The notes under the pieces are model-generated. The model ran no database searches and had not been told where the DNA came from. It was given only the letters and a program-made list of their open reading frames with translations. A program made the translations under genes and the position numbers. A stretch of 64,000 nucleotides of DNA from Carex sylvatica (lineage: Eukaryota > Streptophyta > Magnoliopsida > Poales > Cyperaceae): contig CAXKVR010000499.1 of assembly GCA_964058845.1 (NCBI GenBank), positions 1 to 64,000 on the forward strand, read 5' to 3'. Shown in pieces: positions 11,101-28,794 of the stretch; positions within the stretch are counted from its first letter, which is position 1, and every line of letters begins with the position of its first letter.

Positions 11101-14100
11101 TGTACATATTTTGTATATGAACATAATTTCGATGTCTTTTTTATCATGAACTATAAAAAAAAATTTAAGCATCCCATGCAAATGAATCTCAGCAATATGA
11201 AACCAAAAAAAAAAAAAAAATCAAGCAAGCACAGTAATACAAAAAATAACAAGATAACATAATTCCTGAAAATGTATCTCAGCAAGTACAATAATACATA
11301 CATAATTTTTGAAGATAACAATTTCTACAACAAACAAGATAGCATCGTGCAACAAACAAGCGCAGTAATACTGAATTCTTGAATATCAAAATAGAAAGTC
11401 TTAACTAGCCTTAGCAACAAGAAAGTCTTAGCAATTCGTCAATACAACTGTATATTATCCATAAAATCAGAACAGTCCTACCTAAATCCTCCTCACACTC
11501 AAATCATTGTCATATATATTGATTGTCGTCTTCACGATCAAGCGATAGAGAAGGTTGCCCTCGCTCCTTGAGATGTAATCAAGTTATAAACGCAAAAAAA
11601 AAAAAAAAAAACCAATGACCTACCAACCAACTGACCATATAAATAAATAGAAGTATCAAATAAATAAATAACCTTCTTCGAGTGACCAGTCAATTTACCA
11701 GTATCTGCCCTAAAGCTCTATTGCAAATTACAGCATTTGTATCAACACCCCCAGTATCTATTATATTCTGTTTATCAAATTATTCAGATTTTAAATCAAT
11801 ACATGAAGTCATGAACCGAAATATATCCTAAAAATTAAGGAAAATTACATAAAACTGACCTTTGAATTTTGATCAAACCCTAAACCCCGATAGAGAAACA
11901 AGGTGGAAGTGCACTGGTATATCACTTCTCTCCTGGATTCGGATCAGAGTTAACAATTGGATCATAGATATAGAGGTCAGTTTTCAGTATCTTTACCGAC
12001 TGTACCAGTATATATCTATACAAAACCTCATAGTACTGATAATTAATTCTCAAAAGACATCTTAATTTAACCAATTCAATCCCTGACTGGTACATGAAGG
12101 ACCTAAATGAAATTTTTGGTTCACCTCTCAGATTTTGTAATCTACCATTGTTGTTATCACATTAATGAAATTATTTGTTATCACCTTAATGCTATCACCC
12201 TTCTAAAATCAAGTCAAGTGTATAGAGATTTTATAGTGGAAGAACTTGTTGGTCTCATCTCCATTGTCAGTGAGAAACTGTACTGACAAGAATCAACTAA
12301 ATTGTAAATTTTGGACTAAACAAGAACAAATATTCTGCATACGTAAAAGAATTTATTGAAAAGACATAAGATAAATGACATCCCTAATTAAGGCCTAATT
12401 CCTCTGAGTGAAAATTGAAAGCTTGATGTTAGCAATTTCTGAAAATTAAGCAAAAATTACTTCAATTGCAACAAGCTATGAAAAGTGAAACAAAAATTCT
12501 TTAAAAAAGGTTTCGCACCTATTGAGGCAGAGTGCGAGGAGATGGAGAGCACAGGTGGACTAGCGAGTTAGTGACACTGATAGAAAGAGGGAGGAAGCAA
12601 TATGGTTCAGTCGAGATGCAGCGGCAAAGACAGAAAAGGCGGAGAGGAGCGACACGAGGTGCTTGAAGAGACGCTTCTCGAAGCAAACGGGAAGGCAGAG
12701 GCGCCGTGGAAGAAAGACGGAGGGAGCAGTCGTGAGGAGAGGAGACAAAGAGAGGGATAAAATACATTTATTTTCATTATTTCTTTACTGCTTAACTTTA
12801 TATTAAATAAACTATTTTTTTTATAAATTTGACATGTAATTGTATCAATAATGAAATACATTAGTTTTAACGATTTAAATTCATTATTTAAAATTTATAC
12901 GATAAATTTTTAAAATAATAGCACAGAAAACCTTATGTTATTCATAACGTCAAAGCCTTGCTCAAAACAGGTTAACTACGAAGTGGTTCGAGATGAAAAA
13001 AAAGATTTAATAAACATTTTGTTACTTGCTATCTTTGAACTAAGAGGCATTTAAGTGTCATAATTGATACAAATTTAACAATTTTTCATCGGTATATCTT
13101 GATTATTAAAATAATTGTTTTTTTTCCATGCCGAATGCATGTATTAATGTTATTTTTTTTTTTTAAATTAGAACAGACTAACAAAAAGCTTTCAAAGTTG
13201 AAAATGGAGTGACATTGATGATTAATGTGTAAAAAAAGGGTTGCCTAGCGACTTCCAAAGGTATTTACCGAGAAAATATAACAAGTAGGAAAACAAAAAC
13301 CAAGATCTAGAAATAATTTAAAGCCCACGTGGTATCTTAATTATATTGTACAATAATCCTACTACTTTGTATACGTGCGTATGTGTGGAAGAGCAAGATG
13401 GCTTATAATTAAATATATTAATTAATTAATACTCTTGCATTGCATATATGCATAGAATGTATACAATAATTGAAACCTACGATTAGGGTAAAGCGTCAAA
13501 CCCTAAAGAAAAAATGTACACAACTTTTATAATAAAAGATTTAACCAGTGCACATGGAATCGAATTAGGGATTCGATCTAGAAAAATAAAATAAAAAGAA
13601 ACTAACAATCCATTTATCTCGCTATTTCAACTAAACTTGGATAAGAAGTGGACCATTTTTTTTATTTTTATTTACAATAGTGGGGAATGCCCATTATTGA
13701 AAACAAAAGAAACATAAACTAAAATACTAGAGCATAACCCTTGAATGTCAGAAAGATGTCAGAAGGACATAATAAGGTACCTAAACAAAAAACACACATA
13801 GAGCATAACAGATAACAACATAGTAAACAACTAAACAAGTAATCACAATCCATGACAGAGGAGACAATCATCACAGCTAGCATAAGATGATGATTCAGTA
13901 GAACCAGTAAAACCAGGAGAACCAGGAGAACCAGTAGAAGTATAGAAGAAGTAAAAACAGAAATGACAGTAGCATCTAAGCTTCAGTATTAGCCAAATCA
14001 CTTAAGTTGTCAGATAGATCAGACTCGTCTAAACCAAGTCCGACCTCTTCCAACTCCGGCAGGGAGCTTGTCCTTATCGGAGTCCAACATGATTAGCAAA

Positions 14101-14570
14101 TGGTCTACTTGATCCAAAAGAAAACATCCATACAAAGAATTAAAGTTAGTTTAAAAAAAGGTATCATCATTCTTGGATTTACACAAGTAGGAGATAAGGC
14201 CAATTATAGAGGTGCCTATAAACTTAAGTGAGGAAATAAGAGAATTAGTAAAGCATATTTTGTTCTTGGCCCACCATACAATCCGCTCTAATTAACAAGT
14301 TCAACTAAAAAAATATCCTTTAATGGTATACATAAATCTAAGTACCAAAGGCCTGTCAAAGATTCACAATCATATATAAAGCCATTGTGTTTTGCTAGGA
14401 TATTAGGTTTCTTCTTTCATAAACCAGGAGATATAAACGGTTTAATTCTCACAAAAATCATCTAAAAGAATAAGAAATATAACAGTTTTATGAATGGTTT
14501 AAGAAACTTAATAGGACCACTTTAAGAAAGAAAAAAATGAATGATACTATAACTGTTGTATGGGTTTTAT
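8086..14570. other. Long intergenic stretch with decayed repeats
   Basis: No convincing gene. There is an (AT)n tract at 8147-8170. At 8990-9190 runs of GGGTATGGGTATGGG and ACGGGTAAAGGTACGGG resemble subterminal repeats of plant hAT elements but no paired end was found. At 9690-9800 three copies of a '(C)AAAATTATNAAATTGC' phrase resemble the TIR of the element at 43223-44258. Two CT/GA-rich patches (9920-10060 and 12520-12760) could be old leader sequences. The many short ORFs here lack codon bias and homology. Confidence 0.5.
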
Positions 14571-14576
14571 CTGTAA

Positions 14577-14970
14577 AGCCCATAAAGAATCCTTCGTTTG
14601 GAATAAGCCCAATACCTCTTTTCATATTAACTTAATTCGCATTAAATTAATTTCCAATAAGGCCCAATACTAAGACCATTATCCCATTATATATTATTTA
14701 CCCTGGAGAGGCAATCAGGCAACTGTGATAATGTCTGAGAAGAAATCTACGGCCAGATGAAGATCTGAGGAGTCTATGACAAATATGAACGGTTCGATGT
14801 GGCGTTCTAGCTTTCTATAATGTCTTATACAAAATCAGAACCGTCCGATATGTGTTAGCATATTTCTCGCATATCGGCATATGATATAAAGCCGCCGTCT
14901 CTCTCCAAACCAAGTTTCTCTTTTCTGGCGCAGAGGCGGAGGCGGAGGCTGAGACGGAGGTAGGGTTTTA
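14577..14970 (+). promoter_or_regulatory. RPS15A promoter: site II boxes, TATA box, telo-box
   Basis: AGCCCA at 14577 and 14606 and GGCCCA at 14661 are site II-type elements (TGGGCY read on the other strand). TATAAA lies at 14885-14890, followed by a CT-rich probable start region at about 14905. TAGGGTTT (telo-box, AAACCCTA) lies at 14961, just inside a likely first intron (donor ACGGAG|GTAGGG). Site II plus telo-box is the known signature of plant ribosomal-protein genes, which fits the coding sequence downstream. Confidence 0.75.
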
Positions 14971-15241
14971 GATCTCTCTCTTTCTCTCTCTTCTAAGTAG
15001 TTTAATTGTGCGGTCGATCTTAGTAGTAGGTTGATTTTGCAATGCGTGAGCTATTGCAGATTCTTTATTTGCTAGATCATATATACATTTATTTTTTTGT
15101 TTCCATAGCATTACCAGAACCGTTTCTTGCAAATTCTAGTAATATAGTTGAATTAAATTAAATAGGACCATGATTTAAATTATGTCCTCTGTTGGGAACT
15201 TGGGGCTAATAATCGAAGTGCAATGAAAAAATAACAACAAC

Positions 15242-15242
<1 letters not shown>

Positions 15243-15274
<32 letters not shown>
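15243..15274. repeat. (AAT)n microsatellite
   Basis: About ten or eleven consecutive AAT/ATA triplets in the 5'-UTR intron of the S15a gene. Confidence 0.9.
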
Positions 15275-15276
<2 letters not shown>

Positions 15277-15337
15277 TAAGATATGTCATGCCTGAATGGT
15301 GCAGGAAGAATAAGCAATAAAAGGAAGGTAAAAGTGA

Positions 15338-16363
<1,026 letters not shown>

Positions 16364-19300
16364 ATACTGTCATGCTTATCTTAGTAGGATAGAAATTGGT
16401 ACACCTCATGCTTTCTTTCTTTGTTTTTAGAGTTGGTGCGAGTAATTTTGATTGAACTTTGATGGGATCTGTTGTTGTTTTCAATTTTACCTGTTTAGGT
16501 ACTTGAGTATTCTTCAATGGAATAGTAGAGTTTATTGTGTTTTTGACATTGTTGTACTTAAATTCTTTGTACTTCTATGATCATGAGAAGTTTACTGAAA
16601 TTTGATATCTTGATGTTCAATGCAAGTGCCGGGCAATTTTTTTTCATGGGTACGACACAAAATGTTTCTTAGATGTTATAACATGTACTAACATTTTAAC
16701 AATTGTTTAAGTCTGGCTGAGAACAAGTAGCTTCCGTTCATTAGCTGAGAATGTTTTACTGAAATATTGCTTTCTTGTGCATGCTCATGCAAAAGAGTTT
16801 CAATAATGTTCATATCCTTTTTTTTTTTTTACTTTTAATGCGAGGTCTGAGGTAATTTTGGTTTGTGTCATGTTATGAGTCAAATAACACTGATGACTTT
16901 CAGTTGTAAACTTTGTTTGTTTTGTAATAAAACAGGCAGCTTTTGTTTTTTTTTAAGAACACTAATAGGTAGGAGTGTTTTATATGTCTTGCGTTATTCC
17001 TGTACAAGTGTCAAGTATATATTTTTCCTATTTATGCTGCCAATGTGGGGTCTGAAATATTGCTCTCACAGTGGAAGGGGAGTTAGAATTAAAGTATGAA
17101 AAATGGTTGCTTTTTTTTTCTTCTTCTTCCTTTCTACTGCTTTTTCATGCTTGGAATACAGGGTTTTTATTTGTAATTTTAAGATCCAGACCGTCTGATA
17201 CGGTGGAGTGATCTGGATCAGCTGTCTATTAGTGATCTGAATCTAATCGGCATTTCTGGCAAATGTATGATTCATTTTCATGTCTTTTTTGATTTTTTGA
17301 AACCTGCATGTCATTCAATACACCATGCACATACTTCAGTTTCTTTTCAAAAACCAGGTTAACAAAGATAAATTAACAAAGTTTGCAAATGAAACAGTTT
17401 GGTATTTTCATTGGAAAGACCGAGAAAATAAAATAAAATCTCATGGTACAGTACCAGGGTCGCATACTGGCACCTCTCTGAACAAAGAAATACACTACTA
17501 CCATGAGATGAGACTGCCAAAGAGTTTAGTTGCCCTACTAATATAACATATATACCGAGGCTGTATATATCTCTATATCATCTGTATGTAGTATCCACCA
17601 GTGCTGCTGCTGCTGCTTCTACTGCCCATGCACCCACCATTAGAAATTTAGAAATACATAGATCCATTGTTGATTGCTGCTTGCTGCGCACATAGATAAA
17701 GAGATGGAAATTTTAAGGTTTGTTGGTTGAGAGAAGCAAATTCACATTCCATCCTTTTGTAGCTCTAAATTTTAATCTAATCACAAAGGATCTTCTTTGG
17801 CATATTCTCCAACCACATTCTCTTTTTCCCCTTGTGCACCTTTTTGCATCCTTTTTCCATGGAAATCATGCTCAGCTAACTTTCATTTTTGTTTTCTATA
17901 GTTTTAATTATTTTAATTTGTCCGTCTTTAGTTGCTTTGGTCGTGAATATCTAATACATATTGCACTTTTGTCTCTACAATGTCTACATTTAATTCTAAA
18001 CTTTTAGGTCAGATGTACTCTTATTTTTTTGTTTTTAAAATTACAATTTTTTTAGTAAAGATTGGAGGTCAATTCACCCAATTATTATTTAACATTTTTA
18101 AAAAATTCTTTCATTGCGGTTTTAAATCTACAACCTCCTACACATAAAATATTGCCTTTACCACTAAATTAAATACTAATTTTAAAATAAAAGTTCAAAA
18201 ACATGTCCTTTAAGTCCTACTCATACATTCCCTTTGAATTCTTGATTCAGATCCAGTCAAGTACTTGATCTGATAGAATGAGATATGAACCGTTTATTTT
18301 AATTTGACATAAATCTTGAAATTTCCATATGTTGTTGTGCATTAAAGGCAGGACTAAAAAAATTTTGCTCGGCTGGTATTTAACTCAAGTACCTGCGGTA
18401 CCCAAGGGGATATTCATACAAGGATTAACGCTCCAATCTTATAATACATGTTACGATTTTGATTTATTTATTTTTTATTTTTAATGTAAAAGTTGGAGGT
18501 CTCAAGTCACCCAACTACTTAATACTCTTGTTATTATATTTATAACAAATAATTTTCTCCATCAGGATTTCAAACTTATGATCTCTCGCATATAGATTAT
18601 GTGTCTTTGTCACTAGATCAAAAGCTAGTTCTCAAGAATTTTAATTTATTTATTTTTAATGTAAGAGATTCTATATGTCACTATCATTACGCCATAGCTT
18701 CGGTGATAATATAGTCTTATAATTACATGGGCAATCACTTAATGGTTATCCTAACAATCTTGACAGTAATTTTTTAAATTAATTCAAACCGAGATATAAA
18801 AATAAATAAATTTATAGTAATGTTATCCGATAAATAAAAGTTTTAATTTACAACATGTTGCATGCATTTATGAATGTTTTTAATGAATTGGGATTACAAA
18901 TTCTGACACTCAAAATTTTTCAATGTTTTTCATAGCCTTACTCAAATTTACAACATGTTGTATTAATTTTTCATAGTTTGAAGTACAATCTTTGGAACGT
19001 TATGGTAATCCGTGCGGTGTTGTGTTTAAAATTATTAGAATTGGAAATGGTGCATGTTAGGCCTGACAAGTGACATGTCGTGCCGATAATTTATCTTTTA
19101 GAATTAATTATTATTCTGCGTATTAAACATTTGTCTGACTATATATATTATTTGAATGATTGCATGAATTAATGTGAATAAAATACTATGATAATATAGC
19201 TAATTTATCTATGAATTTGATATATGTCGACATTTTGTTTGACTTACTGATTTGACTATTCTGATTGTTTAAGATCATACGATATGTCACCAGAAATAAT

Positions 19301-20830
19301 AAATTCTGTTCAAAGTCTAGAGTCATGCAACTTTGATCCAAGATCCTTATCCTTAATTAATTATGCATGCTAAACGACCCCTTCTCCTGCCCAATCAGTT
19401 GTGCAAGGGTATATGAGTCAAATCACTGTGACAATCTTAATAACAATAATCTATTGAAAATCTAGTAGTATATATATCTGAATAATTTGTGCATATGAAA
19501 TTTTTTATTTGACCTGAAAACAAACTTGTTAGGAAGGTATAAGTCCCAACACAAAATATGTGGGCTTGATATAAGAAAAATGTGAATTTTCGATAGGTGA
19601 TATGTTACAAAATGCTAGTAGGCCATCTGTTCAAGTTACCAAACCTTAGCTCATATATTCCTACTAATGATCATGATTATTGATAAAGTATGTAATGGCT
19701 TTGGATTAAGTCTGGTAAAAAGGAGTGTGAACATTTTTTTCTCAATTGATTTTTCATCTTTAACAAAAAAAAAGGGTGTGTGTTTTGATGGATTGATGGC
19801 TAGTCTTTACCTATATTTTTAGGTCTAAAGGTATGATGAATTATTAGAGCATGTTTTGTGCAACTAAAAGTATATATCTATTGACATGTGAGGGCTAAGA
19901 TAATGAATTATTATACTATACAAGATACGATGTGTAAAAAATGAGAGACATGGGGAAATTTTAAGTACTTTTACAATCAAATTATATTGTTATGTCACAT
20001 TAATTCTAGTTAACATGTCACATGTTTAATGTGTGACAATTTATAAATAAATATTTTAATTGTTTGAATTGTAAGGACAATGATAATAAAACTATTAATT
20101 ATAAATTTATTAATTTAATAATAACAATAATAATTATTAATATTATTACTATAATTATTATTGTTAGATTGTATAAAATATTATCTCCTCCAAAAAGTTG
20201 AAAAAATATGATGAAGAAAATGAAAGAGGACCAGATATAGATAGATAAAATTTGTATTTCTAAAAAAGTTACTTAACGAAACAATGTGGATAAATTAGTT
20301 CTCTCTATTCCTATTTCTTTATTTGAGAAATATGAAAAGAAACTTATGGTTTAGGAGGACCAGAATACGAAATTCTGACCGATACACATTTTTAGTGAAA
20401 TAAAAAACATCAAAAACTAAGAATTAGGATATTAAAATTCAAATCTCTCAATTAATATATAAATAAAGACTTGCTCCTTATTTTTTTCTCATAAAAAAAA
20501 AATCAGATTCTCGAAGAATAGGATTTAAGTTTGACTTTTGAAGAATAGAAATTTAAAATTTTAGCCCTCGAAGGATGTAAAATTCCTGTCCTTCCAACTA
20601 TTGGAATTTAAAATTTTGATCTAAGTAACAATTAAATTTCCATATTTTAAAAAGATTTAATTTTAAAAAAATTGGTATCTTAGGTAATGTAATTCGGTTC
20701 TTTTCTCTTGGACCTTCTATTGCTTTTAGTACAGGCAAATTAGAGTTATGCGTACATTTTAAGGGTTATTATTATTACTTAGATTTGTGAGGGGTAGATA
20801 TGAAAATTGTCAATGCAAGAACAAAATGTT
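16364..20830. other. Intergenic, no gene seen
   Basis: AT-rich DNA with the RPS15A 3' flank at the left. I find no conserved coding stretch, no paired terminal repeats and no RNA gene. A short palindromic phrase (GATCCAGA...TCTGGATC) lies at 17183-17219. Confidence 0.5.
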
Positions 20831-20839
20831 GTCGACAAA

Positions 20840-21012
20840 ATCCCGTTTCTCTCTCCTCTTTTTTCTCCCATTCCACTTTCTCTCTCTGTAACGGCCGACC
20901 CCACGGCCAGAGACTCTCTCTCTCTCTCTTCTCCCCTCTCCTCTCCTCCCGACCTTCTCGCTTCCATCGACATTACTAGATCTGCTCTCATTCTCTCTTT
21001 TCTCCTCTGTAT
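20840..21012 (+). promoter_or_regulatory. CT-rich 5' leader of the RABE1 gene
   Basis: A dense CTCTCT/TCTCC stretch typical of plant 5'-untranslated leaders lies 90-260 bp before the RABE1 ATG. No clear TATA box was identified upstream. Confidence 0.5.
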
Positions 21013-21100
21013 GATTGATTTCTCCTTCTATTGATTGATTGATCGATCGATATATTTTCCTTTTTGTGATCTGTTTGTTGAAATCTATAGTTGAGTTGAG

Positions 21101-24364
<3,264 letters not shown>

Positions 24365-25039
24365 GGGAGGGGTGATTAGGAGACTCTTATCAACCGGTTT
24401 GCTTGCTTGTTGACTTATGCTCTATTACAAAAAAGCCAAAAAATATGGCGATGGAAGTAGTAGAGGTGCAATCGATGTTGTATTATTGTTTTTCCCATTG
24501 TTTTAATCTACTCAAATTGTGGAATATATATCTCATTTTACCTTTTAATTTCGATTATGGGACCTCCCTTTTGTGGTTGAAATGGACTTTTCTTTTCTTT
24601 TTTTCCAAATTATTTCGCAGTGTGTTGACATGGCCTTGTATTATGTGCACTACTGTAATTAGGTTATCTCATTTCCCATTTACAATCATGCTCTGCATCT
24701 GGCAACTGGAATTGAATGTATTATTGCTTGCCACCTCATAAGAACTTATGTAGCTTCCAGATATGACGTGTAAACCGTTTATGGATGTTAAATTGTAAGT
24801 GCATACAACTTATTACTACATCAGTCAAAAAAGAAATTCCATAAATTTCAATTGATATGTTCGAGACCACAAAGAAGTAAAATATGACTTTCACTAACAT
24901 AGAATTTCAAGAACGTTTTTTTTTTTTTTCTGAAGAAAAAGATGAACATGACCCAAAAGGTTATTTAGAAAGGCCAGTAGGTCTATTTCTTTCTTCTTCT
25001 TTGTAATCTCATGACATTGGCCCATTGTTTGTTCCTAAT

Positions 25040-26773
25040 GGTCATGTTTGGTTGGAAAATAAAGGTAAAGGAGGATTAAATTGCTTAAAGCAAGTTATTC
25101 TTGAAGCTTGTTACTTTAAGTCATGACTTCAATTATTCTTTGTTTGGTTGGAGTATATAATTTAAGTCATGGTTTAGCCTTTTCTTTTATTTCAACTTTA
25201 TTTTTTAATAATATATTTTACTTTTATTTCAACAGCATTTTATTCAGAAATTACACAACTTAAAAAATTTGTAGTTGAAAAAACTACAAAATAAATTTCA
25301 GAAACTAAAATAAAATTATAAAAAAGAGTTTCGATTCACATATTGGCCTTGTCAGACCTGAATTCAACAAAAAGGCTCTTTATTTATCAAAAGGGAAAAA
25401 TATGCCTGACTTGTACCTGTACATGAGAAAAGGGATGGTACCACTAATACCAGTACATGAGAAAAAGGCTGGTACGACTATACCATTTCATCATCAATTT
25501 TTCATACATTATCAAGTAAAACTGAAAGATAGATATCCACTCTTAAACTAAACTAAATAACCAATAATTTATTAAAAGAACTGTTCGTATTTTCAGCCAA
25601 CATACTCTGGTATGCCATTATAATTTGTTAGCTCCATCACTTTTTGCTATCAGTAAGGCACAGCCATAGGAACAAAGCAGATTGAAATAGTACTACTGCT
25701 AACTCTTTAGTGCATATTGCATAATTTTGATTACATTTATAACTGTAGAAGTTATGTGATGTTATTAGATTGCAGAGTATGGACATATTTATCCTTGTTA
25801 CTGATAAAATTGTATCAGATTGAGTCATGGCAACATAATGCTCAACAAACTGAGAACAAACTCACATTTTCTGAGACAAATTGACACAGTACTGGAATAT
25901 AGACAAATGAATGAGTTTGTTCTAAGTTTGTTCCAGTTTATTGAGAATGACAGACAATGAACCTTCAAAATTGTATTCCAGTTTTTTGCATGACATGACA
26001 AACATGAATAAACTGGAACACAATTTGAAGGTTCATCGTCTGTCATGCAAACACTGAAATATAAATAATTCAAAAGTCTAGTGTGCATTGCTCACAAGAC
26101 AAGTGTGTATTGCGGGGTAGTTTGGTTTAGTTTCAAATATCAGTAAAAATATGAAAATTAAACCTAAAATTTCAACACACAACCTTAGGAAGGCACAATT
26201 ACTTAAAACTAAATACCAGTGCATTTTTTTGGAGTTGTATTGTACAAGCATTAAGCTAAAGTAGATACTTACCAGGAAGTAACTATATCTCTTGGCATGA
26301 TGTACATGATCATTCTAATTTTTAATTGGAAAAATGCCACGGCATTGGTAAAATTTTCTATTGTTGTTCTATATTTATTTAGATCATACCACAAAAAGGC
26401 ACAAATTAGTTACCTAGTTGATGAATTTGTTCGTGATGTTGAGAATTCACATCTATATCAATCATTTTACCAAAAATTGATAAAAATTTGAAAATATTTA
26501 ACAAATATAAAAACTAAATTGGGATGCGACATGTACCAATATAACTGTCATAAAAAAATGAGAAATTATAAAACTGGAGATCAAGAAAAGTAGAAGAAAC
26601 TTACTCCGGACAAATGTTTCTCTGGAAGTGGGTTCCATAGATAGAGTAAATTAATCCGCCTGGAGTAACTTACTCCGGATTAACTCAGCATTACACCATT
26701 TTACTCCTATTTACTCCTCGTGTTTGCAGCTTAAGTGTGAAGTAAGGGGTTTACTCCACAACCAAACATGACC
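25040..26773. mobile_element. Harbinger/Tourist-like element, non-coding
   Basis: Perfect 15-bp terminal inverted repeats GGTCATGTTTGGTTG (25040) and CAACCAAACATGACC (ending 26773) are flanked by AAT on both sides, a 3-bp duplication. 'Catgtttggttg' ends and a 3-bp duplication are typical of PIF/Harbinger elements. The 1.7-kb interior has no transposase-like frame. Inner sequences near both ends (GGAGGATTAAATT... and ...AGTTAATCCGGAG type phrases) extend the partial symmetry. It carries the 96-bp hairpin at 25949. Confidence 0.75.
25949..26044. repeat. 96-bp hairpin with 35-bp near-perfect stem
   Basis: The left arm starts GACAGACAATGAACCTTC and the right arm ends GAAGGTTCATCGTCTGTC. The stem has three mismatches and one bulge, with a loop of about 26 bases. 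The size and pairing are those of a plant microRNA precursor, but it lies inside a transposon and may simply be a foldback. No expression evidence can be read from sequence. Confidence 0.7.
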
Positions 26774-27026
26774 AATATTACTTTCTTCTTTTGTAACATT
26801 AACCCCAACTAACCAGAGCTACAAAGATATTTTTAAACAAAAGGAAAGAAAGAACAGATTATCCGAAATGCGGCGTCTCCGACCCGCGACACTTTTGCTA
26901 GCATTTAAAACTGAAAGCACAATGCAAACTTATGAGAAGTTCACATCTCAAAATAACCAGGAGTCTGTAAAAAATTGAGTAAAAATCCCTCAAATTAAGA
27001 TGAGATGAGGTAAAGGCAAAATCTTG

Positions 27027-27302
27027 TTATTGCGTGGATGGTGGCTTCTTGGCTTCGTCAGCCACCAATTTCTTTAGCCGCTCTTGGAGTACACGCACTC
27101 GGTCCTCTGTGCGCCGCAGCTTGCGCCACCTCCACGTGAGGTACGCACCAAGTCCACTGTAGACCAGGATGTACGACCCCCACACATACGGGTACGTCTC
27201 GGCATGCTCCTTGGTTCTGCGCCATTGCTCTTGCAATTTATCTGCTAATCCGACAGATGGTTCACTGGGGCCCGCCTTAGGTTCTCCTCCCCCATCGGCC
27301 AT
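27027..27302 (-). CDS. Small single-helix membrane protein, CcmD-like
   Basis: A 91-residue protein, MADGGGEPKAGPSEPS... to ...EAKKPPSTQ. I chose the ATG at 27302 because the open frame upstream reads like leader or intron sequence and plant small proteins of this type start MAD/MAE. Residues about 37-58 (YPYVWGSYILVYSGLGAYLTW) are one membrane span, followed by a strongly basic amphipathic stretch (RWRKLRRTEDRVRVLQERLKKL). 'YVWGSY', one helix and then Arg-rich coil is the layout of bacterial CcmD, the small subunit attached to the CcmABC haem exporter of cytochrome c maturation. A mitochondrial inner-membrane role is therefore possible, but this is inference. Otherwise it is an uncharacterised plant membrane protein. 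A 5'-UTR exon may lie near 28608-28690 (donor CAGCCTG|GTAACC). Confidence 0.7.
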   Translation of the reverse strand: MADGGGEPKAGPSEPSVGLADKLQEQWRRTKEHAETYPYVWGSYILVYSGLGAYLTWRWRKLRRTEDRVRVLQERLKKLVADEAKKPPSTQ

Positions 27303-28794
27303 CGGTTGGGCTCTCTCTTTTGTACAACTCCTATGCACTATTAACAAGAATAAAAATGTTATTCTTATAATGAGAAAACAGTTACCCATTCCAGGTATAA
27401 CAGGTATTGAAGGATAAGTAAACCAGTTTATTCTGATCCTGTACCAGGTTATAATTGGTACAACAATTCTGCATTATTACTGGATACTGATCACTCAGTA
27501 AAACCCAAATAGAGAACAAACAAAAACTTTATAAAGAACACACAAATCAATCACAGAAAAGTATAAAAAGAGTTGAGTAGTGGATAAATACAGCAGCTTA
27601 AATCAAAGTCTCTAGTCAGGATCAGATAGTACCAGGTAAGTATTACTTCGGCTGGTTTAATTTGATATTATTGCTTGTGAAATACCTTACTTAAAATTAA
27701 AATTAAATTAGGATCTTCCCCCATATCAAGCCATAGTGTGTTGCCAGGGGAGCCAGGATTTTCACCGGGGATAGGCAAAAAAAAAATTACAACAAAAATT
27801 ATATTTTTTAAATGAAACAAAATATAAAATTTAACTAAGATTTTCATCAGGGGCATAATTTGAATGCTGTATCATGATTTTTCTTAAGATATTTATACAA
27901 ATTCAATGTGTAGAGTGAATAGGAACACACTTAACTGAATGTAAACACAGAATATAAGACCTGAATGTTGGCAGCTAAGAAAAATGATCAAATCAGCTAC
28001 AAAGGTACATAGTTCTTCAAAGTGAGACACTGAGACTATAAATATAAATTTCCACCCACACCCAGTAAACCCAGAGTTCGGCAAATACATACAACTATTT
28101 GACAGTTTTAATTTGAAAATTGGCCATACTAAATAGTGCAGTAACTAGGATCAACAAGCACCAAATGAATTATCTGGTATGTATGTACCACTCATCATAC
28201 TAATATGACCCCAAAACCTTAGAATATTATTTGTCGGCTCAAATGTTTTGTAATAAAAGTGCACCACAAATTAACTCCATAACCTTCGAATAGTAATGTA
28301 GTATAGGTTAAAAAAAATAAACTAACACAGTTTTTTAGCCACTCTTATTTTTTTCAGAACTAAAAAGAAAATGCTTTTATAGAAGTTTATTATTTTTTTC
28401 TCATTTTAGTTATGCCTTCTGCAATTCAATATGATGCTTTAATAGTCTTAATATATCTTACTTTTAGGCCAATATTTTATTGTGTCCTTTGTATGACAGG
28501 AGCATGAGATGTTGATATTACAAAAGCCTTTTCCGAATCGCAATTCAGAAGAGGAAAAAAAGAAGAAGTTGATCGCAGTTCAGAAAAAGGTTAGGGTTAC
28601 CAGGCTGAGTAGCTGAGCCGCGTCCCACGAGTCCCGCCTGAGCCGCCTTAGCCTGTTCTCTGTTCTCTCGCGAAATCAACGAAACGAGCAGAGAGACGGG
28701 TAGCGAGATAGCGGATTAGCGGGTATGGTCGGATTGATCCGGATTCTGACAGAAATATTATATTGCCTCAGATGATATGGATTCCAGAGAGCTG
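27303..28794. other. Upstream region of the small membrane protein gene
   Basis: AT-rich, no second gene. A GC-richer patch at 28600-28730 (minus strand CTCGTTTCGTTGATTTCGCG ... CCTGGTAACCCTAACC, with a telo-box-like AACCCTAA) is a plausible promoter and non-coding first exon. Confidence 0.4.

Noticed and set aside
12519..12861. Overlapping ORFs in a GC-richer block
   Set aside because: The three frames are all open because of GA/CT-rich composition; none looks like a protein family.
13640..14300. Possible LINE or retrogene remnant on the minus strand
   Set aside because: Some phrases resemble retroelement 3' ends but frames are broken and no reverse-transcriptase motif is visible.
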